Shown here in pieces: positions 1 through 6,995 of a stretch of 23,861 nucleotides of DNA (within the stretch, counting starts at the first letter, position 1; each line of letters begins with the position of its first letter). This DNA comes from an uncultured Butyricicoccus sp. GTDB taxonomy: Bacteria; Bacillota; Clostridia; Oscillospirales; Butyricicoccaceae. The position numbers were made by a program, and so were the translations under genes. Location of the stretch: positions 1 to 23,861 of the forward strand of contig URFQ01000038.1 in NCBI GenBank assembly GCA_900547195.1, written 5' to 3'. The notes beneath the pieces were generated by a model, which saw nothing but the letters and a program-made list of their open reading frames with translations, was not told the DNA's origin and did not search any database.

Positions 1-1617
1 TACAATATGCGGGTATCGCTAAGCGAAGCGGCAAAAGAACCGGACGGCGACCAGCGCCTTGCGTTGATTGTGTCCGCCTACACCAGCCTCCTCGGGATCG
101 ACGCGCACCGGAATTATTATATCCTCGATCAGGATGGCAACTGCCTGCGCACTTCGTCCACCGGCGGCGCCGTTGATTTGGAAATGACGCCTAATCTGCT
201 GGCCGCCATGGCCGGCAATATTGGTATCACCAACGCGGTTATTGACAGCTACATGGACGCCGCCTATCCGATTGACGGCGGCGACCAGGACTATATTATC
301 TACATCAAGGACGACAAGCAGGAGGTTCAGACGCTGTCCTGGCGCTTTTTCAGCATTGTAATTGAGGCCATGCTGTTCGGCCTGCTGGTGGCTGTGCTGC
401 TCAGCTTCCTGCTGTCCAAGACCATCACCACGCCGATTGAAAACATCAAAGAGCAAGCGCGCCTGGTCGCTGCCGGCGACTTCAGCCACCGCCTCCCCAT
501 CCAGTCGGGCGACGAAATCGGCAACCTGACCGAAACGTTCAACTATATGGCCGGAATGCTGCAAAATACGCTTGGCGAGGTGCAGGAGGAGCGCGACAAG
601 CTGAACACCCTGTTCCTGCATATGACCGACGGCGTGGCGGCATTCACGCCCGATGGGCGCATTATCCACATGAACCCGGCAACCGAGCGGCTGATGGGCG
701 TCACATTTGAGGAAAGCATGACCTTTCACGACATTTTTACCGGCATGGAGCTGCCCGGCGCCGCCAAAGCGGGCGAGCGCAAGCCGGTCAGCACCGAAAT
801 CAGCCGCATGGGCCGCATCCTGAACGTGCTGTTTGCGCCCTACGGCGCAGGCGATGACGAGCGCGGCGTGATTGCGGTGATCCACGATATCACGGAGCAG
901 CGCAAGCTGGATGACGCGCGGCGCGAATTTGTCGCCAACGTGTCGCATGAGCTGCGCACGCCACTGACCAACATTAAAAGCTATACCGAGACCTTGATGG
1001 ACGCTGCGGGCGAGCTGCCCGCGGACACCGAAAAGCGGTTCCTCGGCGTCATCTCCAGCGAAGCCGACCGGATGACCCGCATTGTCAAGGATTTGCTTAC
1101 CCTATCCAAGCTGGACTATGGCCGCATGGATTTGACCTTCAGCCGCTTTTCGATGAAGGACATGCTGGAAACTGTGTACACAGCCATGAAGCTGGACGCG
1201 AAAAACAACGGCCATACGCTTAGCCTTGTGTTCCAGGGCGAGATGCCGGAGATGATGGGCGACAGGGAGCGGCTCGAACAAGTGGTGGTCAATATTATTT
1301 CGAACGCGATCAAGTACACGCCATCGGGCGGGCATATTGACATGCTGGCCAGCCGGCGCGACGAGCGCCACGTGATGCTGCGCATTCAGGATGACGGCAT
1401 CGGCATTCCGGAGAACGACGTGCCGCGCCTGTTTGAGCGGTTCTACCGCGTGGATAAGGCGCGTTCACGCGAAAAGGGCGGCACCGGGCTCGGGCTGGCC
1501 ATTGCTAAAGAGATGGTGGAAGCACATCACGGCACCATCCATTTGGAAAGCACGCTGGACGTAGGCACGACGGTGACCATCGTCCTGCCAACCGATCTGC
1601 ACATTGAGGATGCATGA
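1..1617 (+). CDS. walK: WalK-type sensor histidine kinase (5' end outside window)
   Basis: Membrane sensor kinase of the WalRK (YycFG) system, which in Firmicutes adjusts cell-wall metabolism. The frame is open to the left edge, so the N-terminal membrane segment and part of the extracellular domain are missing; the Met at 7 is probably internal. Counting from that Met, a membrane segment lies at about residues 113-136, followed by a HAMP domain (about 137-190), a PAS domain (about 196-300), a HisKA domain with the phospho-acceptor His314 in VSHELRTP, and a HATPase domain with N box (NIISNAIKYTP), G1 box (DDGIGIP, from residue 462), F box (FERFYRVD) and G2 box (GGTGLGLAI). The stop overlaps the yycH start (ATGA), so the two are translationally coupled. 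The following yycH, yycI and walJ genes support WalK over another PAS kinase. WalR would lie just upstream of the window. Confidence 0.93.
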   Translation, partial: YNMRVSLSEAAKEPDGDQRLALIVSAYTSLLGIDAHRNYYILDQDGNCLRTSSTGGAVDLEMTPNLLAAMAGNIGITNAVIDSYMDAAYPIDGGDQDYIIYIKDDKQEVQTLSWRFFSIVIEAMLFGLLVAVLLSFLLSKTITTPIENIKEQARLVAAGDFSHRLPIQSGDEIGNLTETFNYMAGMLQNTLGEVQEERDKLNTLFLHMTDGVAAFTPDGRIIHMNPATERLMGVTFEESMTFHDIFTGMELPGAAKAGERKPVSTEISRMGRILNVLFAPYGAGDDERGVIAVIHDITEQRKLDDARREFVANVSHELRTPLTNIKSYTETLMDAAGELPADTEKRFLGVISSEADRMTRIVKDLLTLSKLDYGRMDLTFSRFSMKDMLETVYTAMKLDAKNNGHTLSLVFQGEMPEMMGDRERLEQVVVNIISNAIKYTPSGGHIDMLASRRDERHVMLRIQDDGIGIPENDVPRLFERFYRVDKARSREKGGTGLGLAIAKEMVEAHHGTIHLESTLDVGTTVTIVLPTDLHIEDA

Positions 1618-2930
1618 TGGAAATACAGGAACAAAAACGGAAGAACCGCATTAAAAACGCGATTTTACTCGTGCTGTTTGTGGGCATGGTTGTGCTGACC
1701 TGCGTGACCTGGCTGTCCGGCCTGAATCTGGACAGCATGCCCACGGATTCGCTTCTTGCCCGGATGTACCAGCGGTTTACCTATGGCGTGAGCGGGTTCG
1801 AGATCCGCACCGGCGGTGACGCGGCCGCCGAGCCGACCCGCATTGCGGTCAGCGGCGCGGACGGGCTGGTGGGCGCACAGTACCATGCTGCTTCGGTGTC
1901 CACGTTGTATACCGTGCTGCGTGCCCCGATGGGCGAGGCGCTCGGCAGCGCAAAAGGGTTTGATCCCGCCAGTGAGGCCGACTTTGCCGCGGCGTTGGAG
2001 GGGGAAGTGCTCTATTTCGGGTATGAAGGGGAGCTGCCGCTTGCGCTGCTGTCCGGCTGGATGGGGAGTTCCCATGACAGTCTGGAAAAGACGGATCTGC
2101 TGCTGCTGACGGCGAAGGGCAAATTATTCGTCCATGATGCAGACGGATACCGCTGCGCGTCGGCGCATGCGGCCCCCGCCGCATGGCGCGAGGCTATGCG
2201 TGAGCTTTCCGCAGGCGCATGCAGTTTCGCTGCACAGCGTGAAGACGGCCTTGCAGACAATGTGCGGCCGGATATGCTGCTGTTTGAAAGCGAGAGTGCA
2301 ACGGCGGAGCAGATGTCGGTTCGGTATCCGGGGTATCTGGACGGGCAGGGCGGCAGCGATCTGACCGCGCTGCTTGAGGCATTTGCGTATGATCCTTATG
2401 TGCGCACCTATGACGAAGATAAGGGAAGCACCCTTGTCTTCGTCGAAAACTTCAGTACGCTGCATGTCTCGGCGGATGGAAGCGTAATCTTCAATACCTC
2501 GGCGCTGGAGGGCGGGCTGGAAGCCTATATAGCTGGAGAGGTGGGACAGGACGAAGTATTGCGGCTGCAAACGGATTTTGCCTATACGCTTTTGCGGGAG
2601 GTACAGGGGAGCATGTCCGATTCCTCCCAGGCAATGCTGTTTGATGTGGAAGAACGGGATGACAATGTTTGCGTGCTGTCCTTTATCCAGCTGGTGGGCG
2701 GCATCCCGGTCGAAGCCGGCACGCCGTTTGCCTGGTTTGAATTTCAAGGGAACAAGCTGATCGAAGCGCGGTTTCATCTGCGCACATTGGAGCCCACCGG
2801 CGTGCGGACGCCGGTGCTTCCGGGCATCCAGGCCGCAGCCGCCGCACCGCCCGGCGGCCTGCGCACATCGCTGGTTTACCGGGCGGACGGTGAGGGAACG
2901 TTTGCCGCGCAGCGGTGCTATCAGAAATAA
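1614..2930 (+). CDS. yycH: YycH family regulator of WalK
   Basis: YycH-like protein of 438 aa. In Bacillus-type systems YycH and YycI sit in the membrane with WalK and tune its activity. An N-terminal membrane anchor is visible at about residues 14-36 after a short basic cytoplasmic stretch (KRKNRIK); the rest is extracellular-like with no enzymatic motif. The gene begins inside the walK stop (ATGA), with a second in-frame ATG at 1617 as an alternative start. Sequence conservation in this family is low. The call rests on position (walK-yycH-yycI-walJ), topology and family-typical length. Confidence 0.8.
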   Translation: MMEIQEQKRKNRIKNAILLVLFVGMVVLTCVTWLSGLNLDSMPTDSLLARMYQRFTYGVSGFEIRTGGDAAAEPTRIAVSGADGLVGAQYHAASVSTLYTVLRAPMGEALGSAKGFDPASEADFAAALEGEVLYFGYEGELPLALLSGWMGSSHDSLEKTDLLLLTAKGKLFVHDADGYRCASAHAAPAAWREAMRELSAGACSFAAQREDGLADNVRPDMLLFESESATAEQMSVRYPGYLDGQGGSDLTALLEAFAYDPYVRTYDEDKGSTLVFVENFSTLHVSADGSVIFNTSALEGGLEAYIAGEVGQDEVLRLQTDFAYTLLREVQGSMSDSSQAMLFDVEERDDNVCVLSFIQLVGGIPVEAGTPFAWFEFQGNKLIEARFHLRTLEPTGVRTPVLPGIQAAAAAPPGGLRTSLVYRADGEGTFAAQRCYQK

Positions 2931-2951
2931 ACTGAAAGGGGGCGTGCGCGC

Positions 2952-3761
2952 ATGCAGTGGAGCCGCGTGAAAACCATACTCATTATAATCCTGCTGTTTG
3001 TGGACAGCTTCCTTTTGTGCACTCTTGGAGGCAAGGTGTGGTTCGCCTACCAGCGCGGACAGGAGGTGCGCGCGCATGTGCAGACTGTCCTGCAAAAAAA
3101 CGGCATGACGCTTGCGGACAGTATGAAGATCCCGGGTACCGCAATGATGCCGCAGCTCTCAATTGACCGCAGCCGTGCAGGGGAAGCCGCGGTTGCGGCT
3201 GCGCTGCTCGGCGGTTCGGCCGAACGAAGGGATGAAGGAGAGGCCTCCTGCTTTGAAAGCGACCGGGGCGAAGTCGTTTGGAACGAACAGGGCGAGCTGG
3301 ACGCCCGCCTGACCCCGCAAGGGTATGCAAAGCCTCAGGAGGGGCAGCTGCGCATCGAGGCCGAACAGGTGCTGCAAGGCGCCGGCCTTTACAGTTCCGG
3401 GTTGGTGTGGGATGTAAAGGGAAACGCGGTTACGGCGAGTTTTAAGACTGCGGGATACGAGGTGTTCAACCGCAGGCTGACCGTAACATATGGTGAGGAA
3501 AGCCTGCGCATCACAGGGCGCTGGACGTTTTCCGAGCCCTATTCTACCAAAAGCAATCTATATGCAAGTTACAATCCAGCTGACGCGCTGGTGCTGTTTG
3601 CCGGGTTTGGCTTGGCTTCCCGTATCGACAGCATGGAGCCGGGGCTGCTATTGACAAATGCGGCAGGAAATCAGTTCGCGCTCAGCCCGGTTTGGCGAAT
3701 TGTCACAGATGAGGGAGAGTTTTTTGTCGATCCGCTGAAAAAAACGGTAATAGAAACCTGA
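2952..3761 (+). CDS. yycI: YycI family regulator of WalK
   Basis: YycI-like protein of 269 aa, the usual partner of YycH in control of WalK. The N-terminus (MQWSRVKTILIIILLFVDSF) is the family hallmark: a short W-S-x-x-K-T lead into a single membrane helix at about residues 8-28. The remainder is a predicted extracytoplasmic domain. A ribosome binding site, AAAGGGGG, lies at about 2935-2942, and the gene follows yycH by 21 bases. It ends 195 bases before murA, where new promoter signals appear, so the walK-yycH-yycI transcript may stop or be supplemented there. Confidence 0.8.
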   Translation: MQWSRVKTILIIILLFVDSFLLCTLGGKVWFAYQRGQEVRAHVQTVLQKNGMTLADSMKIPGTAMMPQLSIDRSRAGEAAVAAALLGGSAERRDEGEASCFESDRGEVVWNEQGELDARLTPQGYAKPQEGQLRIEAEQVLQGAGLYSSGLVWDVKGNAVTASFKTAGYEVFNRRLTVTYGEESLRITGRWTFSEPYSTKSNLYASYNPADALVLFAGFGLASRIDSMEPGLLLTNAAGNQFALSPVWRIVTDEGEFFVDPLKKTVIET

Positions 3762-3778
3762 AAATCGGCACAATGCCA

Positions 3779-3795
3779 ATAACAGAAATTTTACA
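3779..3795 (-). promoter_or_regulatory. WalR-box-like direct repeat upstream of murA
   Basis: Read on the minus strand this is TGTAAA-ATTTC-TGTTAT. Both half-sites fit the published WalR (YycF) consensus TGTWAH separated by exactly 5 bases. It lies between yycI and murA, 17 bases upstream of the -35 of a candidate promoter (3813-3842). Binding by WalR is inferred, not shown. Confidence 0.5.
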
Positions 3796-3812
3796 CAAGA
3801 ATGGGAAAGGCC

Positions 3813-3842
3813 TTTACTTCGGGCATGCGCTTGTGGTAAAAT
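3813..3842 (+). promoter_or_regulatory. Candidate sigma-A promoter 1 for murA
   Basis: -35 TTTACT (3813-3818), 18-base spacer, -10 TAAAAT (3837-3842). Start of transcription would be near 3849. The WalR-like box would then centre near -62, a position usual for activators. Confidence 0.4.
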
Positions 3843-3865
3843 ATTTTAAGTATCAGCCTGCGCCT

Positions 3866-3894
3866 ATCACATAGCTGCGCGGCTTTTGTATAAT
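3866..3894 (+). promoter_or_regulatory. Candidate sigma-A promoter 2 for murA
   Basis: -35 ATCACA (3866-3871, 4 of 6 consensus bases), 17-base spacer, -10 TATAAT (3889-3894, perfect). It would give a leader of about 55 bases before the murA start. Confidence 0.5.
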
Positions 3895-3908
3895 GATAAT
3901 ATCAGGCA

Positions 3909-3933
3909 GCGATGCAGGATGCATCCGCTTTTT
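3909..3933 (+). terminator. Terminator- or attenuator-like hairpin before murA
   Basis: Arms GATGCA (3911-3916) and TGCATC (3920-3925) around GGA, extended by a GC pair on each side with a one-base bulge, then TTTTT at 3929-3933. It sits downstream of the candidate -10 at 3889 and just before the murA ribosome binding site, so it could terminate yycI transcripts or attenuate murA. The stem is short. Confidence 0.35.
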
Positions 3934-3956
3934 AACATATTAAGGAGACGGTTCAA

Positions 3957-5258
3957 TTGACCAAGTATGTCATCAATGGCGGTAAACGCTTAAACGGAGA
4001 GGTAACAATCAGTGGTGCGAAGAATGCGGCGGTGGCGATTGTCCCTGCGGCATTGCTCGTGGACGGCCCCTGCCGGATCGAAAACGTTCCGAAAATCATT
4101 GACGTAACATTACAGCTTGAAATCCTGCGGGAGCTTGGCGTATCGGTCCGCCTGGCCAATGCCACGACGGTGGAACTGGACGGGGAGTGTGTGCAGGGGG
4201 CTAAGGTTCCCTATGAACTGATGCGTAAAATCCGTGCGTCGTATTACCTGATCGGCGCGCTGCTCGGCAAATACCATCATGCGGAAGTCGCCATGCCCGG
4301 CGGCTGCAACTTTGGCGGCATCCGTCCGATCGATCAGCATATTAAGGGCTTTGAGGCGCTTGGCGCAACCATTTCCATCCGGGAGGGCGGCTATATCCAT
4401 GCGGACGCCCCGGACGGCCTGACCGGTGCGCACATTTATTTTGATGTGGTTTCGGTTGGCGCGACCATCAATATCATGCTCGCAGCTGTACTCGCGAAGG
4501 GACTCACGGTGATTGAAAACGCCGCCAAGGAGCCCCACATTGTTGACCTTGCCAACTTCCTGAACGCTATGGGCGCGAACGTCAAGGGCGCAGGCACGGA
4601 CGTTATCAAGATCCGCGGCGTGGAGCGCCTGCACGGCGGTACCTATTCCATCATCCCGGATCAGATTGAGGCCGGCACCTTTATGGCGGCGGTTGCAGCG
4701 TGCGGCGGCCAGGCGCTCATCAAGAACGTTATCCCCAAGCATCTGGAATGCATCACCTGCAAGCTCGCTGAAATGGGCGTGGAGATCACCGAGTTTGACG
4801 ATGCCGTGCTCGTCAGCCGCATGGGCAAGCTGACAAAGACCAATGTCAAGACCTTGCCGTATCCCGGTTTCCCGACCGATATGCAGCCGCAGCTGACGAC
4901 AGCGTTGTGTCTGGCGGAGGGCACCAGTATTATCACAGAGGGCGTGTGGGATAACCGTTATCGCTATACCGAGGAACTTGTGCGCATGGGGGCGAACATC
5001 CATGTCGATGGCAAGATCGCCGTGGTAGAAGGGGTGCCGGAACTGACCGCGGCGCCGGTGCGCGCCTATGACCTGCGCGCAGGCGCGGCGATGGTTATTG
5101 CGGGCCTTGCAGCCAAGGGCGCCACGCAGGTGGAGCAGGTCACGAACATTGAACGCGGCTATGAAAACCTGGTCGAGAAGTTTGTCGGCCTTGGCGCCGA
5201 TATGTTCCGCACCGAGATCCCGGACAGCGATACGCCGGGCATGCCGGTTGCAAAGTAA
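3957..5258 (+). CDS. murA: UDP-N-acetylglucosamine 1-carboxyvinyltransferase
   Basis: First committed step of peptidoglycan synthesis: transfers enolpyruvyl from PEP to UDP-GlcNAc in the cytoplasm. 433 aa, normal family length. Visible hallmarks are Lys22-Asn23 near the N-terminus (SGAKNAAV), the catalytic loop PGGCNFGGIRPIDQH with the expected Cys117 (Cys, not the fosfomycin-resistant Asp), and the C-terminal DLRAGAAMVIAGLAA motif. The start is a TTG at 3957, chosen because AGGAG lies at 3943-3947 and no better ATG exists. Unlike in Bacillus, the gene sits between yycI and walJ, placing a cell-wall enzyme inside the wal cluster. Clostridia often carry two MurA paralogues; which one this is cannot be decided here. 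Confidence 0.95.
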   Translation: MTKYVINGGKRLNGEVTISGAKNAAVAIVPAALLVDGPCRIENVPKIIDVTLQLEILRELGVSVRLANATTVELDGECVQGAKVPYELMRKIRASYYLIGALLGKYHHAEVAMPGGCNFGGIRPIDQHIKGFEALGATISIREGGYIHADAPDGLTGAHIYFDVVSVGATINIMLAAVLAKGLTVIENAAKEPHIVDLANFLNAMGANVKGAGTDVIKIRGVERLHGGTYSIIPDQIEAGTFMAAVAACGGQALIKNVIPKHLECITCKLAEMGVEITEFDDAVLVSRMGKLTKTNVKTLPYPGFPTDMQPQLTTALCLAEGTSIITEGVWDNRYRYTEELVRMGANIHVDGKIAVVEGVPELTAAPVRAYDLRAGAAMVIAGLAAKGATQVEQVTNIERGYENLVEKFVGLGADMFRTEIPDSDTPGMPVAK

Positions 5259-5266
5259 ACAGTGCG

Positions 5267-5291
5267 GGGCGGGGACACCCGCCCTGATTTT
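5267..5291 (+). terminator. GC-rich hairpin after murA
   Basis: Seven-base perfect stem GGGCGGG (5267-5273) / CCCGCCC (5278-5284) with a GACA loop, then TGATTTTA. The T-tract is short, so this may be a weak terminator reducing read-through from murA into walJ. Confidence 0.45.
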
Positions 5292-5309
5292 ATCCTATGG
5301 AGTAGATTT

Positions 5310-6128
5310 ATGGAGCAGAACTGTTATTTGAGCATCGCCAGTGGTTCCAGTGGCAACTGTAGCCTTTACATAGCCGGGAACACCCGGATTTTAATTGATT
5401 TGGGCGTATCGGTACGCCGCCTGACTGCCGCGCTGCGCCGCATGGGGCTGACCATTGATATGCTGGATGCTGTGCTGCTCACCCATGAGCACATCGACCA
5501 TGTCAAGGGTCTTGCCACGTTCGTCAAGCGCCATGACGTGCCGGTCTATGCTACAAAGGGTACGGTGGAGGCGCTGCTTGCCAAAAACCCGGACGCGAAA
5601 AAGCTGCTGCGGCCCTACTGGGGCGGGGAGGCGTTCACGGTCGGGACTGTGGATGTGCAGTCCTTCCTGACGCCGCATGACGCGGCCGAAAGCGTCGGAT
5701 ATATTCTGGGCACGCACGAACACCGTTTCGGTTTTGCAACCGATCTTGGTTTTGTCCCTGCGGCGGTGGAAAAGCAGCTGCTGGGCTGCGACACCGTGGT
5801 GCTGGAATCCAATCACGATCCGGACATGCTGCGTACCGGGCCATATCCGTGGCCCCTCAAGCAGCGCGTGGCGGGGAGCCATGGCCATTTGTCAAACCCG
5901 GATTGCGCGGCCTGTGCGCTGCGGCTTGCCGAAAATGGGACAAGTACCCTCATTCTGGCCCACTTGAGCGAGCACAACAACACGCCCATGACCGCGCTGC
6001 GCGAAACACGCGCGGCGCTTGACGCCGCCGGGCTTGCATGCGAGGTCTATGTCGCGCCCAAGGAAGAGATGGAGCATTCCATCCATCTGAACGCCATGGA
6101 GGTGCAGGTATGCTTGGCGTCCGTTTGA
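5310..6128 (+). CDS. walJ: WalJ/YycJ metallo-beta-lactamase-fold hydrolase
   Basis: MBL-fold protein of the YycJ/WalJ family, 272 aa, usually encoded with walRK. Its substrate is not firmly established; a nuclease-type role linked to coordination of cell division and replication has been proposed for the family. The metal-binding HxHxDH motif is intact (His59, His61, Asp63, His64 in LTHEHIDH), and later His/Asp ligands are present (LTPHDAAES, ATDLG, LESNHD). The ATG at 5310 is preferred over the upstream GTG at 5262: GGAG at 5299-5302 is correctly spaced and the protein then starts MEQNCYLSIASGSSGN, as in the family. The 3' end overlaps rlmH by 19 bases. Confidence 0.88.
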   Translation: MEQNCYLSIASGSSGNCSLYIAGNTRILIDLGVSVRRLTAALRRMGLTIDMLDAVLLTHEHIDHVKGLATFVKRHDVPVYATKGTVEALLAKNPDAKKLLRPYWGGEAFTVGTVDVQSFLTPHDAAESVGYILGTHEHRFGFATDLGFVPAAVEKQLLGCDTVVLESNHDPDMLRTGPYPWPLKQRVAGSHGHLSNPDCAACALRLAENGTSTLILAHLSEHNNTPMTALRETRAALDAAGLACEVYVAPKEEMEHSIHLNAMEVQVCLASV

Positions 6129-6592
6129 TCTGCGTGGGCAAGCTGGGCGAAAAGTTCTGGAAAGACGCCGTGAGGGAATACGAAAAAAGGCTGGCGGGCT
6201 ACTGTAAGCTGGAGATCGTGGAACTGCCCGAGCAGCGCCTGCCGGACCGTCCCTCGGAGGGGCAGGTGGAAGCCGCGCTGCGCAAGGAATCCGAGATGAT
6301 CCGCGCCAAGATCCCGCAGAGCGCTGCGGTCATTGCCATGTGCATTGAGGGAAAGCCAATGTCGAGCGAGCAGCTTGCGGGCACGCTGAGCGAAATGGCG
6401 CTGGGCGGGATCAGCCGGATTGTATTCCTGATTGGCGGTTCCTGCGGGCTGGATGCAGCGCTCAAGCGCGAAGCCCGGTTGCGGCTGTCGATGTCGCCCA
6501 TGACCTTCCCGCACCATCTGGCGCGGGTCATGGTGCTCGAGCAGGTGTACCGTGCGCTCAACATCCAGGCGGGCGGGAAGTATCATAAATAA
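6110..6592 (+). CDS. rlmH: 23S rRNA (pseudouridine-1915-N3)-methyltransferase RlmH
   Basis: SPOUT-class methyltransferase that modifies pseudouridine 1915 of 23S rRNA on assembled ribosomes using SAM. 160 aa, typical for the family. Hallmarks are the GKLGEKFWKDAVREYEKRL N-terminal region, the SAM-binding knot segment FLIGGSCGLD, and the C-terminal MSPMTFPHHLARVMVLEQ followed by YRALNIQAGGKYHK. The start at 6110 has GGAGGT at 6098-6103 inside the end of walJ. It closes the wal cluster, as in many Firmicutes, and converges on folD across a hairpin-rich region. Confidence 0.95.
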   Translation: MLGVRLICVGKLGEKFWKDAVREYEKRLAGYCKLEIVELPEQRLPDRPSEGQVEAALRKESEMIRAKIPQSAAVIAMCIEGKPMSSEQLAGTLSEMALGGISRIVFLIGGSCGLDAALKREARLRLSMSPMTFPHHLARVMVLEQVYRALNIQAGGKYHK

Positions 6593-6595
6593 CAA

Positions 6596-6618
6596 AAGCC
6601 ATCCCTATGGGATGGCTT
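6596..6618. repeat. Terminator stem-loop copy 1 (left direct repeat)
   Basis: Perfect 10-base stem AAGCCATCCC / GGGATGGCTT around TAT. It is preceded by AAAA but followed by GAGGCTG, so it lacks the downstream T-tract of a working plus-strand terminator. Identical to 6834-6856. Together the two copies look like one bidirectional terminator split and duplicated by an insertion. Confidence 0.8.
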
Positions 6619-6833
6619 GAGGCTGTCGAAAAACTATGTTTTTCGAACAGCCTTCGATCGAAACCACGCTTTCGATCGAGTATTCCGGCGGCTGCGCGCG
6701 CCCTTACGGGCACACTTGCCGTCGGTTTGTATAAAAACCCACGCACATGTCGCGGGTTTTTATGATTTTCGCCGCAAACGGCGAAAACCTGTTTAAAGCG
6801 CGCTGCGGCGCGAAGGACTTTTTCGACAAGCTG
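6619..6833. mobile_element. 215-base MITE-like element with terminal inverted repeats
   Basis: Lies exactly between the two identical 23-base stem-loops. Its 15-base ends are imperfect inverted repeats (12 of 15 match; shared core TGTCGAAAAA at 6624-6633 and its complement at 6819-6828). It has no coding capacity and is packed with hairpins: 6621-6652 (14 pairs, one bulge), 6654-6679 (10 pairs), 6731-6763 (10 pairs) and 6766-6787 (9 pairs). Parts recur in inverted orientation near 16174-16229. A non-autonomous transposable or REP-like intergenic element is the best explanation. No transposase is present to name a family. Confidence 0.6.
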
Positions 6834-6860
6834 AAGCCATCCCTATGGGATGGCTTTTTT
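6834..6860 (+). terminator. Terminator stem-loop copy 2 with T-tract
   Basis: Same 10-base perfect stem (AAGCCATCCC / GGGATGGCTT, loop TAT) as 6596-6618, here running into TTTTTT. A full Rho-independent terminator for plus-strand (rlmH) transcripts. The direct-repeat match is 6834-6856. Confidence 0.75.
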
Positions 6861-6872
6861 GACGCAATGTAT

Positions 6873-6902
6873 TTTCAAAAATCAGGACGCTGATTTTTGA
6901 AA
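6873..6902. terminator. Symmetric AT-rich hairpin in the convergent region
   Basis: Perfect 12-base stem TTTCAAAAATCA (6873-6884) / TGATTTTTGAAA (6891-6902) around GGACGC. It is the first strong stem with a U-rich 3' arm met by folD transcripts from the minus strand, so it may stop the folD operon. The U run lies in the stem rather than after it, so termination is uncertain. Confidence 0.4.
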
Positions 6903-6908
6903 GAGTTT

Positions 6909-6987
6909 TCGCGGCCTGCGGGCCGCGATTAGGCTGCGCGCCTGAACTGCGCCGGGGCGCGCCCCGGACCCGCTTGCGGGACAGTTC
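6909..6987. repeat. GC-rich multi-hairpin cluster downstream of folD
   Basis: Contains the stem TCGCGGCC/GGCCGCGA (6909-6928), then GAACTG (6944-6949) paired with CAGTTC (6982-6987), enclosing a perfect 16-base palindrome CCGGGGCGCGCCCCGG (6952-6967) and the stem CCCGC-TT-GCGGG (6969-6980). As RNA or cruciform DNA the last part would form a branched three-way structure. Function unknown; REP/BIME-like. Confidence 0.6.
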
Positions 6988-6995
6988 GTTTGCGA

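Noticed and set aside
19..948. 309-aa open frame antisense to walK
   Set aside because: Shadow of the walK coding bias. It lacks recognisable motifs, and walK domains are continuous across the region.
5262..5309. Upstream extension of walJ (17 codons starting MRGGDTRP)
   Set aside because: It would read through the hairpin after murA and has no ribosome binding site; the ATG at 5310 has both signal and family-like N-terminus.
6621..6987. CRISPR-like array suggested by repeated palindromes
   Set aside because: The hairpins differ from each other in sequence and spacing; there is no repeat-spacer periodicity and no cas gene.
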